From Chitinophaga fulva (GTDB taxonomy: Bacteria > Bacteroidota > Bacteroidia > Chitinophagales > Chitinophagaceae), in NCBI RefSeq assembly GCF_012927205.1, contig NZ_JABBGC010000004.1:186001-250000 (forward strand): 64,000 bases of DNA, read 5' to 3'. The notes below the pieces were generated by a model. It worked only from the letters and a program-made list of their open reading frames with translations. It was not told where the DNA came from and did no database searches. Of the stretch, positions 1 through 10,800 are shown piece by piece. Made by a program: the position numbers and the translations under genes. How positions within the stretch are numbered: position 1 is the stretch's first letter; each line of letters opens with the position of its first letter.

Positions 1-2606
1 CGCTCTACGTAGTAGATGGAGTAGCGCTGCCCATGGGTAACCAAACACAGAACTCTAACGCGATTGACTATATTAATCCGAATGACATCGAATCTATTGA
101 AGTACTGAAAGACGCTTCCTCCACCGCTATCTATGGCGCCAGAGGTGCTAACGGTGTCGTGCTGGTCACTACCAAAAAAGGTTCTGCTACCGGCGGCCGC
201 GTAACGTACGACAACTACTTCGGCATCAACACACCAGGCCCGCACCGCGTGAAAATGCTCAACGCCAAAGAATACCTCGACCTGGAAACACTGGGCTGGA
301 AAAATGCACAGATCTATGATAAAGCCGGATGGGACAATGGCAACTACGTGAACAGCAATCCTGCCCTGAAAAGAACAGACTCCCGCTTCTTCGATAAAGA
401 CGGCAACCCGCTGTATGATACCGACTGGTTCAAAGAATCCGTTCAGCACAAACTGACACAGAACCATCAGTTAGGCTTCTCCGGTGGCAACCCTGATACC
501 CAGTATGGTCTCTACCTCGGTTACCTCGATGATAACGGCTTGCTGCTGAATTCCTATCTGAAACGTTATTCTGCACGCTTTACCATCGATACCAAAATAA
601 AAGAATGGCTGAAAGTAGGTGGCTCCCTCAGTTATAACAATCAGGAAGAAAACCTGGTAGACATCGGTACCGGCGGTCTTAACTCCGTACGTATGATCAC
701 CGAGGCTCTGCCTTTCCTGCCGTTGAAACTGGCCGATGGCACCTGGACCAACAATAAGATGTATCCTGGCGCTGAAGGCGGTTCCAACCCGGTACAGATC
801 CTGACAGACAGAAAATACATCCTGAATACACAGACCACCCTCGGTAATGCTTACGCTAACCTGACGCTGGCCAAAGGGCTCGAACTGCGCAGCACCCTCG
901 GTGCCAACATCGTGACCCGTGGCCGTAACGAATGGAATGGCCGCTCTCTGCTGGATATCTCCGCCTCTCAGAAAGGTATTGCCATCGTGGCCAATGACCG
1001 CGAATCTTTCTGGTCCTTTGAAAACTACCTGACCTATAATAAACGTTTTGGTACTGATCACTCCTTCACCGGCATGGTGGGTATGGGTGCCTCTGAAAAC
1101 AACTACTTCACCATCAACGCAAGGGGCGAAAACTATTCCACGGATTACTTTGAGAACAACAACCTGGGCGCAGGATCTGTGATCCCTGCCAGTGGCGTGG
1201 GTTCTAGCCGTACCCGGTTTTCGTTCTTCTCTTACTTCACCCGTTTGAACTATGCGTACAAAGACCGCTACCTGCTGACCCTCACTGCCCGCAGAGACGG
1301 ATCTTCCCGCTTCGGTCCTTCCAACAAATACGCTACGTTCCCCTCCGCCGCACTGGCCTGGAGAGTGTCTGAAGAACCGTGGCTGAAAGGCAACCACCTC
1401 CTGTCCAACCTGAAACTGCGTACCAGCTACGGCGTAACCGGTAACTCTGAAATTCCGCCGTACCAGTCACTCGCTACGCTCTCTGCCAGCGGTACTTACG
1501 CTGCGGTTATCAATGGCGCTAAAGTACAGGGCATTGGCACCAACAGGCTGGCCAACCCTGACCTGAAATGGGAAAAGACAGCACAGGCAGACTTCGGCGC
1601 TGAAATAGGCTTGTTCAACAACCGCATCAACCTCGAAGCTGACATCTACTACCGTAAAACAACAGACATGCTGCTCGATGCGCCGGTACCTACTACCAGC
1701 GGTTACGCCACCATCCGTAAAAACATCGGCTCCATGGAGAACAAAGGCCTGGAACTGGCCCTGAATGCACTGGTAATAAACGGAAAAGACTTTACCTGGA
1801 ACACTATCTTCAATATCTCCTTCAACCGTAACAAAATCCTGTCACTCGCTACACCGGCAGATATCTTCGGTGTGGGCGGTCCCAACTTCACCAACCAGAC
1901 CAACATTCTGCGTGTAGGCGAAGCCGTTGGTTCCTTCTGGGGACTGGTACGGGAAGGTACCTGGAGCGAAGCAGAAAGAGCACAGGCCGCTAAATTCCAG
2001 AGCTACCGTGGTGGTAATACCATGCTGCCCGGTGATATAAAATATCGCGATGTGAACGGCGACAACATCATCAACGATGCTGACCGTATGATCATCGGTA
2101 ACGGTAACCCGAAAGGATGGGGCGGTTTTATCAACAGCTTCAAGTATAAAAACTTCGACCTCACCCTCGAACTGCAGTACTCTTACGGCGCTGACGTGCT
2201 GAACATGTCACACCACTCCGGTGAAGACCGTATCAGTATCGCCAACAGCTTCAAATCTGTATTGGACTACTGGACACCGGAACGTCAGAATACACCGATC
2301 GCTGCTCCCCGTCCGGTGGCTGCCGGTTATGTTACCAACGTGGACACCCGTTGGGTGGAAGACGGTTCTTTCCTCCGTGGTAAAAACTTACTGCTGGGAT
2401 ACAACTTCAAACCTGAAGCACTGCAGAAAATGCACCTGAGCCGCCTGCGCATCTGGGCTTCTGCACAAAACTTCTTCGTTTTGACCAAATACAGCGGCAA
2501 CGACCCGGAAGTATCTACCTATGGCGATTCTTTTGCACAAGGACAGACATTCTTCGACTATCCCAAGCCCACTACTTATCAGCTGGGGTTAAACGTGGCG
2601 TTCTAA
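1..2606 (+). CDS. SusC/RagA-family TonB-dependent outer-membrane receptor (5' partial)
   Basis: This is the C-terminal 867 residues or so of a SusC-type receptor that imports oligosaccharides or peptides across the outer membrane with TonB energy. The frame is open from base 3, before the first ATG at 33, and reads LYVVDG, a plug-domain motif, so the true start lies upstream of the window. The plug continues with [19 protein letters not shown] and [10 protein letters not shown], the family hallmark, and a beta-barrel fills the remainder, ending in an aromatic residue (LNVAF). The SusD partner starts 28 bases downstream. The missing N-terminus means an STN domain cannot be judged. The substrate is unknown because no hydrolase is linked inside the window. 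Confidence 0.95.
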   Translation, partial: LYVVDGVALPMGNQTQNSNAIDYINPNDIESIEVLKDASSTAIYGARGANGVVLVTTKKGSATGGRVTYDNYFGINTPGPHRVKMLNAKEYLDLETLGWKNAQIYDKAGWDNGNYVNSNPALKRTDSRFFDKDGNPLYDTDWFKESVQHKLTQNHQLGFSGGNPDTQYGLYLGYLDDNGLLLNSYLKRYSARFTIDTKIKEWLKVGGSLSYNNQEENLVDIGTGGLNSVRMITEALPFLPLKLADGTWTNNKMYPGAEGGSNPVQILTDRKYILNTQTTLGNAYANLTLAKGLELRSTLGANIVTRGRNEWNGRSLLDISASQKGIAIVANDRESFWSFENYLTYNKRFGTDHSFTGMVGMGASENNYFTINARGENYSTDYFENNNLGAGSVIPASGVGSSRTRFSFFSYFTRLNYAYKDRYLLTLTARRDGSSRFGPSNKYATFPSAALAWRVSEEPWLKGNHLLSNLKLRTSYGVTGNSEIPPYQSLATLSASGTYAAVINGAKVQGIGTNRLANPDLKWEKTAQADFGAEIGLFNNRINLEADIYYRKTTDMLLDAPVPTTSGYATIRKNIGSMENKGLELALNALVINGKDFTWNTIFNISFNRNKILSLATPADIFGVGGPNFTNQTNILRVGEAVGSFWGLVREGTWSEAERAQAAKFQSYRGGNTMLPGDIKYRDVNGDNIINDADRMIIGNGNPKGWGGFINSFKYKNFDLTLELQYSYGADVLNMSHHSGEDRISIANSFKSVLDYWTPERQNTPIAAPRPVAAGYVTNVDTRWVEDGSFLRGKNLLLGYNFKPEALQKMHLSRLRIWASAQNFFVLTKYSGNDPEVSTYGDSFAQGQTFFDYPKPTTYQLGLNVAF

Positions 2607-2634
2607 TTTGTTCAGTATTCAAAAAGACTTTATC

Positions 2635-4203
2635 ATGAAGAGAAATATCATTCATAAAACGATACAGCTGGCGCTCTGCGGCGCTATGCTGATGGGTGCG
2701 GGCAGCGGTTGTAAAAAGTTCCTGGAAGAAAAGGACCCTTCCAACCTCAGCCCCGACAGCTACTTTACTTTACCTGAACATGCTGATGCGGCCATCTTTG
2801 CTGCCTATTCCCGGCTGCGCTTCGTAGGGGAAGGTGCAGGTATCTTCACCAACAACTACGCATTCCTGGATGCAGCTACCGGCACGGTGACCACCAAAAC
2901 CGCCCAGAACTCTGACCTGAACAACCTCTTGGGTCTGGTGTATGATGGTGATAACCTCCAGATCGGTAACTGGTGGAAAGGGATTTACCGCGAAATTGCC
3001 CAGGCCAACCTGGTACTGGACAATGTTCCGAAAATCAATCCCATGGATGAAGTGGCCCGTAAAAAAGTATTGGGTGAAGCTTACTTCCTGCGTGCCTGGT
3101 CTTATTTTTATGCAGTAAGGCTGTGGGGTGATGTGCCTTTGGTCCTGAAGTCACAGACACCACAATCGACCGATTTTTCTCCCAGCCGTACCAGCACTGA
3201 AGAGGTGTACAAAGCCATCGTGGATGACCTGCAGAAAGCAGAAGCCGCCGGCCTTCCCTGGAAAGATAATACCGGTCGTGCCAGCACTGCGGCTATTAAA
3301 GCCCTGCTGGCCAAAGTATACCTGACCATGGCCGGTTTCCCGCTCAATAAAGGACAGGCATATTATAAACTGGCCGCTGATAAATCAAAAGAAGTGATTG
3401 ACTATGCCAATGCACATCCTTCTGAAATTGACCTGTTTACCAGCTACGACGATCTGCACAGCGTTGGTACCAACAACAAACTGGAGCTGCTGTTCCAGGT
3501 ACAATACCTGAGCGGTGTAGAAGAAAACCCGGTGCAGACCACCATGCTGCCTAACAACGCACAACCAGACATCTCCGCGAAAGGCAGCGGTCAGGGTACC
3601 TATGTGCCGTCTCTGTCTTTCTATAATTCCTACAAGAAATTTGAGCCGACAGATAAACGCCCTGATCAACAGCAGTTTTTCTACACTTATTATTTCTTCA
3701 AAGGCAACGGCGATACCATCAAACTGGGCGCTCCGTACATCTACAAGTTCTTTGATGTGACCTGCCATGGTACATCCGGCAGGCCTGGTACCGGTATCAG
3801 CAATCTGAACCTGACGCTGATGCGTTATGCGGAAGTACTGCTGACATATGCTGAGGCACAGAACCGTGCTGATGGGGCGCCTAACGCAGATGCATACACG
3901 GCTTTGAACGCTATCCGTCTTCGTGCGAACCTGCCTGCAAAAGCGGGCCTCAGCCAGGGAGACTTTGAACAGTCTGTATGGCGTGAACGCTGGCATGAGC
4001 TGTGCTACGAAGGCGTGATCTGGTTTGATATGCTGCGCCTGCGCAAAGCATACAACGAAGACACGAATGGTTTCGACGATTTCATTGGCCACGTCAACAA
4101 ATCAAACGGCGCGGTATTGGCGAAGAAACACCTGCTGTACCCATTGCCGGTATTTGAAATGAAGAACAACCCGAATCTGAAACCACAGAACGAAGGCTAC
4201 TAA
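2635..4203 (+). CDS. SusD/RagB-family nutrient-binding outer-membrane lipoprotein
   Basis: Cell-surface lipoprotein of 522 residues that caps the preceding SusC and binds the imported substrate. I place the start at ATG 2635, because the following residues form a lipoprotein signal peptide with the lipid-bearing cysteine at residue 26 (GAGSGC); an in-frame TTG at 2608 would add nine unlikely residues. The protein shows the family pattern: a TPR-like region with LGEAYFLRAWSYFYAVRLWGD, then LMRYAEVLLTYAEAQNR, and a C-terminal WFDMLRLR segment. It ends in front of a strong hairpin at 4245-4288. The substrate is unknown. Confidence 0.95.
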   Translation: MKRNIIHKTIQLALCGAMLMGAGSGCKKFLEEKDPSNLSPDSYFTLPEHADAAIFAAYSRLRFVGEGAGIFTNNYAFLDAATGTVTTKTAQNSDLNNLLGLVYDGDNLQIGNWWKGIYREIAQANLVLDNVPKINPMDEVARKKVLGEAYFLRAWSYFYAVRLWGDVPLVLKSQTPQSTDFSPSRTSTEEVYKAIVDDLQKAEAAGLPWKDNTGRASTAAIKALLAKVYLTMAGFPLNKGQAYYKLAADKSKEVIDYANAHPSEIDLFTSYDDLHSVGTNNKLELLFQVQYLSGVEENPVQTTMLPNNAQPDISAKGSGQGTYVPSLSFYNSYKKFEPTDKRPDQQQFFYTYYFFKGNGDTIKLGAPYIYKFFDVTCHGTSGRPGTGISNLNLTLMRYAEVLLTYAEAQNRADGAPNADAYTALNAIRLRANLPAKAGLSQGDFEQSVWRERWHELCYEGVIWFDMLRLRKAYNEDTNGFDDFIGHVNKSNGAVLAKKHLLYPLPVFEMKNNPNLKPQNEGY

Positions 4204-4244
4204 TCATTTGGTTATTTAGTTATTTTATTATTTAGTTATTTAAT

Positions 4245-4288
4245 AAAGACGAAGACCGAAGCGGATAATCGCTTCGGTCTTCGTCTTT
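4245..4288. terminator. Bidirectional intrinsic terminator between susD and the sigma gene
   Basis: A perfect 19-bp inverted repeat (arms 4245-4263 and 4270-4288) encloses a six-base loop. The outer A/T bases give a U-tract in both directions. It lies between the convergent susD (ends 4203) and the minus-strand sigma factor gene (ends 4319), so it can stop both transcripts. Confidence 0.9.
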
Positions 4289-4318
4289 AAATATCAAAAT
4301 AATCAAATGATAAAATGA

Positions 4319-4879
4319 CTAGATTTTTTCCAGGGTGAAATTAACAGCGGTGGTCAGTCTTTTCATGGCAATGGCCAGTTGGTTTTCCACTGTTTTAACG
4401 GAGAGATTGAGTACGGTAGCTACTTCTTTATAACGCAGCCCGTATTGTTTTACGAGGATGTACACCATTTTGCATTTAGGGGGAAGTTGTTCGATGGTGT
4501 GCTCCATTTTGCGGATCATTTCCGCGGAGATCATCAGTTGTTCGGGATCGCTTTCAAAAGAAATTTCCAGTTTATCTTCTTCTGCGATGCTTACCTGCCG
4601 GGAGGCAGATTGTTTGCGCATATGATCAATGGCTTTGTTTTTAGCTACCACAAAGAGGTACACCTGCGGATTTTTTATGTCCGTCAGCGATTGCCTTTTT
4701 TGCCAGCAATGCATAAAAACATCGTTCGTAATTTCTTCCGCCACCTCTTTGGAACGGGTGAGCGAGAAAGAAAAACGCAGCAGTTTTATGAAAAAATGAT
4801 TGTAGAAAGCTTTGAAGGCTGTCTGGTCATTGTTCGCTGTGATGTTTTTGAATAGTTCATTGATTATACACTGATCCAT
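4319..4879 (-). CDS. ECF-subfamily RNA polymerase sigma factor
   Basis: A 186-residue sigma-70 factor of the extracytoplasmic-function type found beside Bacteroidota Sus-like loci. Region 2 is visible at about residues 25-90 (AFKAFYNHF, EEITNDVFMHCWQKR, YLFVVAKNKAIDHMRK) and region 4 at about 130-180 (QLPPKCKMVYILVKQYGLRYKEVA, then a helix-turn-helix ending in NQLAIAMKRL). There is no region 3. The gene reads away from the FecR gene at 6591 and is separated from it by the membrane protein at 5015-6457. Partnership with that FecR is therefore an inference from proximity and family habit, not from operon structure. Confidence 0.93.
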   Translation of the reverse strand: MDQCIINELFKNITANNDQTAFKAFYNHFFIKLLRFSFSLTRSKEVAEEITNDVFMHCWQKRQSLTDIKNPQVYLFVVAKNKAIDHMRKQSASRQVSIAEEDKLEISFESDPEQLMISAEMIRKMEHTIEQLPPKCKMVYILVKQYGLRYKEVATVLNLSVKTVENQLAIAMKRLTTAVNFTLEKI

Positions 4880-5014
4880 CCCTTTTTAAGCCACTGATAT
4901 TGGTTGCAATAATAGATAACGCAGATTACGCTAAAGTTAACAAAATAATTTATCCGGTAATTTTTTTTGTCGATGGTATTTTTTTGGCGGAAGGTGATGG
5001 TATATAAGCTCGTA

Positions 5015-6457
5015 TTATCCTGCGCCGCCATATAAGTCGGCGATATGGCGAAGAATATAATGCACTTCGTCCGCGTTTCCTTCCTGGTAACGACGTGCCC
5101 AGAAAGATACGAGCCATACCGCAAGGCGTTTGCCCTGCCGGTCACCTTTGGCGATGGCGTTGTCATATTTCTCCAGTCCTGCCGCAAAGGCGATATCTTT
5201 TATATATGCTTCCGCTTGTGGTTCAGTGCCATCCAACGGAACGTTCATTTTGTCATACAGTGTTTTAAGCGACTCGCGATAGTGAGGAATGTCCTGCAGA
5301 TATTCGTAGGTAGCGATGAGGTTATCAATATAACGACCAGCCGGTGAACGCTGATATACGACCGTGGGTAGTACCTGGCGAAGATAGGGGCCGAAGTGAT
5401 CGAAACATGCTTTCAGGCGCTGGCCGTCGCGGCCTGTGAAGTCGAATATTTCGATGACAGGCGCCAGGGAGGTGGTATTAAATATCTTCACGGCGTCAGC
5501 TATGGTGGCCCGGTCCTTTTGTGCGAAAAGCGTCCGGATACCCATGCCCCAGTTCAGTATCAGGTCCGTCGGCGCCGGATTGTTTTTACCCAGTTCCAGC
5601 TGATCATAGCAGATGAATTGAAGCGCTGCCCTGATGCTGTCTCCCGCTGGCTCGGGCCCTTTCCACTCTTCCGGCTCAGCGCTGGCTACTGCTTCGGCAG
5701 GAGCATCCCCGGTACTGGCGATGGCCTCGGCTGCCACTTCTTCATTAATAGATGTCGTGAGATCGGCCGCCGCCTGGGCCACTTCAGGCGACACTTCATC
5801 AGACATGCTATAGGGTTTGTAATGTACCAGGTCATAAACGATAAAAATCACTGCCAGCATGCCGGTGAGCACCACTCCGCTCAATGCAATGCTGATGACA
5901 CGATTACGCTGCCATAACTTCTCTATCAGCAACCAGCTGGCGCCCAGCAGGAATGCGCCGATCATGGCAGCCCAGCAGAATAAACAAGTCCCGGTATAAA
6001 TATCAACGTCCGAATTAGCAATAGACCTGATGTCACTTGTCCTAAGGATAAAAATAAAAGCAAAGGCCACCAGTGATATCAACAGGTTCGACAGAAAAAC
6101 TTTTTTCCAGAAACTCCCGCCAGGAGAGGCTATATCTGTTTTCCTGCGTAACAGGCGGATAACACCGTATAAGACACCAACCCATAAACAACTGGTCAGC
6201 AGCCATACTATCGGAGAAACAAATGTATCTATTACAGTGCTCTGCTGATAGTCATGGGAGATCATGTTGGGCAATCCGTCCAGCTCATACAGCAATCCGA
6301 ATGGGAGGGAAAGCATTTGATGGCGGGAAGCAACCTGCAGTCCTGCTGCTTCCAGCGTTGCGTTGCCAAAGTTTTGCGCCAGCCGGGGGATACCGAAAAT
6401 AGCCGTTACCAGTAATGCTTCCAGCAGTAAGATGTACTTATACAGTTTGTTTTCCAT
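5015..6457 (-). CDS. Multi-pass membrane protein of unknown function
   Basis: A 480-residue protein I do not recognise. The N-terminal half has about five hydrophobic segments: near the N-terminus (ILLLEALLVTAIFGI), around residue 85 (IVWLLTSCLWVGVLYGVI), 120 (NLLISLVAFAFIFIL), 160 (CWAAMIGAFLLGASWLLI) and 190 (GVVLTGMLAVIFIVYDLV). An Ala/Glu/Pro-rich low-complexity linker at about 225-265 leads to a soluble, mostly helical C-terminal domain of about 220 residues. It lies 135 bases upstream of the sigma gene on the same strand and is divergent from FecR across 133 bases. A role in sensing or signalling is only a guess from position. Confidence 0.75.
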   Translation of the reverse strand: MENKLYKYILLLEALLVTAIFGIPRLAQNFGNATLEAAGLQVASRHQMLSLPFGLLYELDGLPNMISHDYQQSTVIDTFVSPIVWLLTSCLWVGVLYGVIRLLRRKTDIASPGGSFWKKVFLSNLLISLVAFAFIFILRTSDIRSIANSDVDIYTGTCLFCWAAMIGAFLLGASWLLIEKLWQRNRVISIALSGVVLTGMLAVIFIVYDLVHYKPYSMSDEVSPEVAQAAADLTTSINEEVAAEAIASTGDAPAEAVASAEPEEWKGPEPAGDSIRAALQFICYDQLELGKNNPAPTDLILNWGMGIRTLFAQKDRATIADAVKIFNTTSLAPVIEIFDFTGRDGQRLKACFDHFGPYLRQVLPTVVYQRSPAGRYIDNLIATYEYLQDIPHYRESLKTLYDKMNVPLDGTEPQAEAYIKDIAFAAGLEKYDNAIAKGDRQGKRLAVWLVSFWARRYQEGNADEVHYILRHIADLYGGAG

Positions 6458-6590
6458 AAGGGACAGGTTAAAGCCTACAAATATATTATTAAAAAAATTA
6501 TCTGGGTAACCTCAAAAAAATGTTAAAACGCTTTTGGGGGTTTTTGATTTTCTTTTCGACCTTATTGTGAAAACACGGATTTAAAAATAA

Positions 6591-7667
6591 ATGATCGAGC
6601 GTAACCGGATAAATACTTTGATGGCCAGGAAGATATCCGGCGAGGCCACCATGGAGGAATTGAAAGAACTGGAGATATTGCTGATGCAGTTTCCGGAATT
6701 ACAATATGCCTTTACCATTGTGGAAGATATACATGCGGTGAACCCGGCCAACGGATTCACGCCGGAAGAAGAGAGCCGGTTGGCCAGCGAAGGACTGGAC
6801 CGCATGAACCTGTTCCTACAGCAATCACAGGACACGCCTGTTGTCAGGAGGATGGCCCCGTGGAAAATGATCGCTGGTATGGCCGCTATGGTGGCGGTGT
6901 TGCTGAGCGTGTGGGCATTGTGGCCTGCATCGCCCGACAGGCAGGCTTTTCGTAATGAGGTAGTTACCAAAACCGGCTCCAAAACCAGTGTGGTACTGCC
7001 TGATGGTACCACCGTAGTACTCAATGCCTGTAGCCGCCTGCAATATGATGCTACCCGTTTCCTCAATGGGGAAAGGGAAGTAGGGCTTACCGGAGAAGCC
7101 TATTTCGATGTAAAACATGATCCGGCACATCCGTTTATTATCCGGACAGGGCCTGTCAATATCCGCGTATTAGGGACCGTATTTAACGTAAAAGCCTATA
7201 CGGAGGATGCCACTGTAGAAACCACGCTGCTCAGCGGCAAGGTGGAGGTGAGTTTTCCTCAGGGCAGCAGCGGCCAGAAAGTGGTGCAGCTGCAGCCAGA
7301 CCAGAAACTGGTCATCGCCAATCATAAAGACCAACCGGTACAGGACAGTAAAAAAGCCAACTTTAGCATTACACCGGTAAAGAATGTCACTGCCGGCACG
7401 GTAACCAGTCCGGACGAGGAAAAACCAACCACCGCCTGGATCAATGACCGGTTCGACTTTGACAATGTAACATTTGAACAGCTGTCGCACGATCTGGAGC
7501 GATGGTACAACGTAACACTGCGGTTTAAAAATGACCGTTACAAACACGAAGTATTTACGGGTGCTTTCCGTAAGCAGGGCATTGAGGATGTGTTGCAGGC
7601 ACTGCAACTGATGTCCGGTTTTCACTACGAAGTGAATACAAAAGAAAATGTCATCTATATATGGTAA
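6591..7667 (+). CDS. FecR-family anti-sigma/sigma-regulator membrane protein
   Basis: A single-span inner-membrane protein of 358 residues that normally holds an ECF sigma factor and releases it when the SusC receptor signals. The N-terminal 90 residues are cytoplasmic, followed by a transmembrane helix at about 92-111. A periplasmic FecR domain follows (VVLPDGTTVVLNACSRLQYD, GEAYFDVKHDPAHPF, LGTVFNVKAY), and the C-terminus is a DUF4974-type domain (FDNVTFEQLSHDLERWYNV, IEDVLQALQLMSGFHYEV). It sits 190 bases before the STN-containing SusC it should talk to. Unusually, no sigma gene lies directly upstream; the nearest is on the opposite strand at 4319-4879. Confidence 0.93.
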   Translation: MIERNRINTLMARKISGEATMEELKELEILLMQFPELQYAFTIVEDIHAVNPANGFTPEEESRLASEGLDRMNLFLQQSQDTPVVRRMAPWKMIAGMAAMVAVLLSVWALWPASPDRQAFRNEVVTKTGSKTSVVLPDGTTVVLNACSRLQYDATRFLNGEREVGLTGEAYFDVKHDPAHPFIIRTGPVNIRVLGTVFNVKAYTEDATVETTLLSGKVEVSFPQGSSGQKVVQLQPDQKLVIANHKDQPVQDSKKANFSITPVKNVTAGTVTSPDEEKPTTAWINDRFDFDNVTFEQLSHDLERWYNVTLRFKNDRYKHEVFTGAFRKQGIEDVLQALQLMSGFHYEVNTKENVIYIW

Positions 7668-7857
7668 AAACGTATCAGGGAATAAAATGCCGGGTGCGGC
7701 AGACAACTATGGCATAACTATTCAATAAAAATTTTTTTTGCGGACAGCAAAAAGGGAAATGCGGCAACATTCCCCTTTTACAATGCTGGCTAAACAATCT
7801 AAACCGATTCGAGAGAATCCGGTAATGGCTAATTATTTAACCTAACGAAACAAATTT

Positions 7858-10800
7858 ATGAAAAAAAGCTTTTGGTGGCCTTCTGATATTCCCCGGCGGA
7901 ATATGAGGAAACTGTTAATGCGTATGAAACTAACCTCCGTATTGCTCTGTGCAGGGTTTTTACAGCTTAGCGCACATGGTTTTTCCCAGGAGCGGCTCAC
8001 TGTTAATTATAACAATATTAACATTGGAAAGCTCCTGAACGTGATCGGGCAGAAAAGCGACTACACTTTCGTGTATAAAAATGCCAGCATCCCTGACCGG
8101 AAGATCTCTATTGCCATGAAAGATGCTCCCGTGCGGGACATCCTGGACAAGGCGCTGGCAGGCACCTCCCTGGGATACAAGATCATGAAAGATAATCTGA
8201 TCGTGATCCTGGAAGCCGGTGAAACGGTACAGAACGTTCCCATCAAAGGACGCATCACCGACGAAGCCGGCAATCCGTTGATCGGGGTGACCGTGCTGGT
8301 AAAAGGCACCACCACTGGTGCTAAAACCGATGTCGACGGCCGGTTTAAGATGGAAGTCCCCGAAAATGCCATTATCGAATTCTCCTATGTAGGCTACGAG
8401 CCCAAACAGATGACTGTTAAAGAGGCTGCCACCTTTAATATCTCCCTGAAAGCCAATTCCAGCGGCCTGAATGAAGTGGTGGTGGTAGGTTACGGCAAAC
8501 AAAAAAGAATCAACCTCAGCGGCGCGGTAGACGCCATTTCCGGCAAGGAACTGGAGAGCCGTCCCATCGCCAATATCAACAACGGTTTACAAGGCCTGTT
8601 GCCTAACCTGAATATCACCAACGACAACGGCCGTGTGTCATCCGCTTCCAAGTTCAATATCCGCGGTATGACCTCCATCAACGGTGGTGATCCGTTCATT
8701 CTCGTAGACAACATTCCTTTCACCAATGAAGAAGTGTCCCGCCTGAACCCTGCCGACGTGGAAAGCGTGACCGTCCTGAAAGACGCCGCTTCCGCCGCTA
8801 TCTATGGCGCCCGTGCCGCTTTCGGTGTAGTGCTCATCACTACCAAATCCGGTAAAGACGGCCGCCTTATCGTAAATGCCAATACCAACTATGCCGTGCG
8901 TACCCTCGGACTGGTGCCTAAAATTGTGACCGATCCGCTGACTACCATGGAATACAAACACGATGCCGCTACGCCGCTGTACGACCTGTATCCCGCTGCT
9001 GAAAGGGCTTATGCACAGAGACTGAAAGACGATCCATCCCTGCCTAACGTTATTGTCAACCCGACCGATAAAAACAAGTGGAGCTACTACGGTACTACCG
9101 ACTGGCTGCATGAGGTATACCAGAAATCTGCTCCGGCCTATAATGCCAACGTCAGCATCTCCCGCGGTGATGAGAAACTGAACTACTATTTCTCTGCTGA
9201 TTATTATTCACAGGATGGTATGCTGCGCTACAACCCGGACAAATACAACCGCTATAACCTGCGCGCCAAAGCCTCCTATACTTTTAATGACCGCATCAAA
9301 ATAGGTAGCAACACCATGTACAGCAACACGACGTACGCACAGCCGTCCAGCACCATGGATTACCTGTTTTTCCACAATTCCAACCGTACGCCCGCTCTCA
9401 GCGTGCCCCGTAACCCGGACGGTACCTGGACTTCCGACGGTGCAGCCCTGCTGGGTAACCTGCAAAGCGGTGGCCGTTCCAATGACACCTGGGGCGACTT
9501 TATGACCACGCTCAATGCGGAAGTGGGCATCATCAAAGATATGTGGACCCTGAAAGGTGATGCAACTTTCCGCAGAGGCAACCAGACCGGTAATACCTAT
9601 GTGCTGCCGGTAGCTTACCGCACCGGTCCTGATCAGCCGTTCGCCTACACCAACGGTAACAAATCATCTGCCTCCAATCTCAGCACGGATGTGAAGTATA
9701 ATGTTTATAACATTTATACCGACTTCCACAAGACCTTCAACAAAAAGCACTATGTGGGCGCGCTGGCTGGTTTTAACCAGGAATATCATTACTACAACCA
9801 GTTCCAGGTTAAAAAACTAGACCTGATCAGCTCTCAATATCCTACTTCACAGCTGGCTACCGGTAATATCACCCAAAAACAGCAGATTGAAGATTGGGCT
9901 GTAAGAGGTATCTACTATCGCCTGAATTATATCTTCGACGATAAATACATTGTGGAAGTAAATGGTCGTAACGACGGTTCTTCCCGCTTCCGTACCGACC
10001 ACCGCTGGGGCTTTTTCCCTTCCGGTTCACTCGCGTGGGTAGTGTCTAAAGAAAATTTCTTCCGTGGCATTAAAGACCGTCTGGGTATCGACATGCTGAA
10101 ACTCCGTGGTTCTTACGGCTCACTCGGTGATCAGCAGTGGGATGCCTACGGTTATATGGAGACAATGTCAACCAATAACATCAACTCCGTACTGAACGGA
10201 CAAATTCCTATCGGTGTGTTTTCTCCGTCACCTGTTACCGCTACCTACAGCTGGCAGACGGTTAAGACCCTCAATGGTGGTATCGACATCACCCTGCTGA
10301 AAGAAAAATTAACGTTTAGCTATGACCGTTATACCCGCTTTACCAACGGTATGTTCGCTAAAAGCCAGGAATTGCCTGCTGTTTTTGGTGCAACCCCTCC
10401 AAAAACCAACTCTGCTGACCTGAAAACAAGAGGATGGGAGATGACCCTGTTCTGGAGAGATCAGTTTAAAATTGGTAAAGATGATTTCAGCTATGGTGTG
10501 AAACTCCTCGTGGCTGACAGCCGGTCTTTCATTACCCGTTACACTAACCCTACCGGTACCCTCGCCAACTACGACAACGGCGACATTAAAAAGAGAAACT
10601 ATTATAACGGACAGGAAATCGGCGATATCTGGGGCCTCGAAACAGAAGGTTTCTTCCAGAACGCAGAAGAGCTGAAGTCGCACCCTAATCAGGCTAAAGT
10701 AGGTTCTGATGACCAGCAGTACCTGTTTTACGTAGGTGACCTGAAGTTCAAAGACCTCAATGGCGACGGCGTGATCGACTATGGCGACAATACCGTTTCC

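Noticed and set aside
471-1397. 308-codon minus-strand ORF across the first SusC gene
   Set aside because: It is antisense to clear SusC coding with strong family motifs and has no recognisable protein features.
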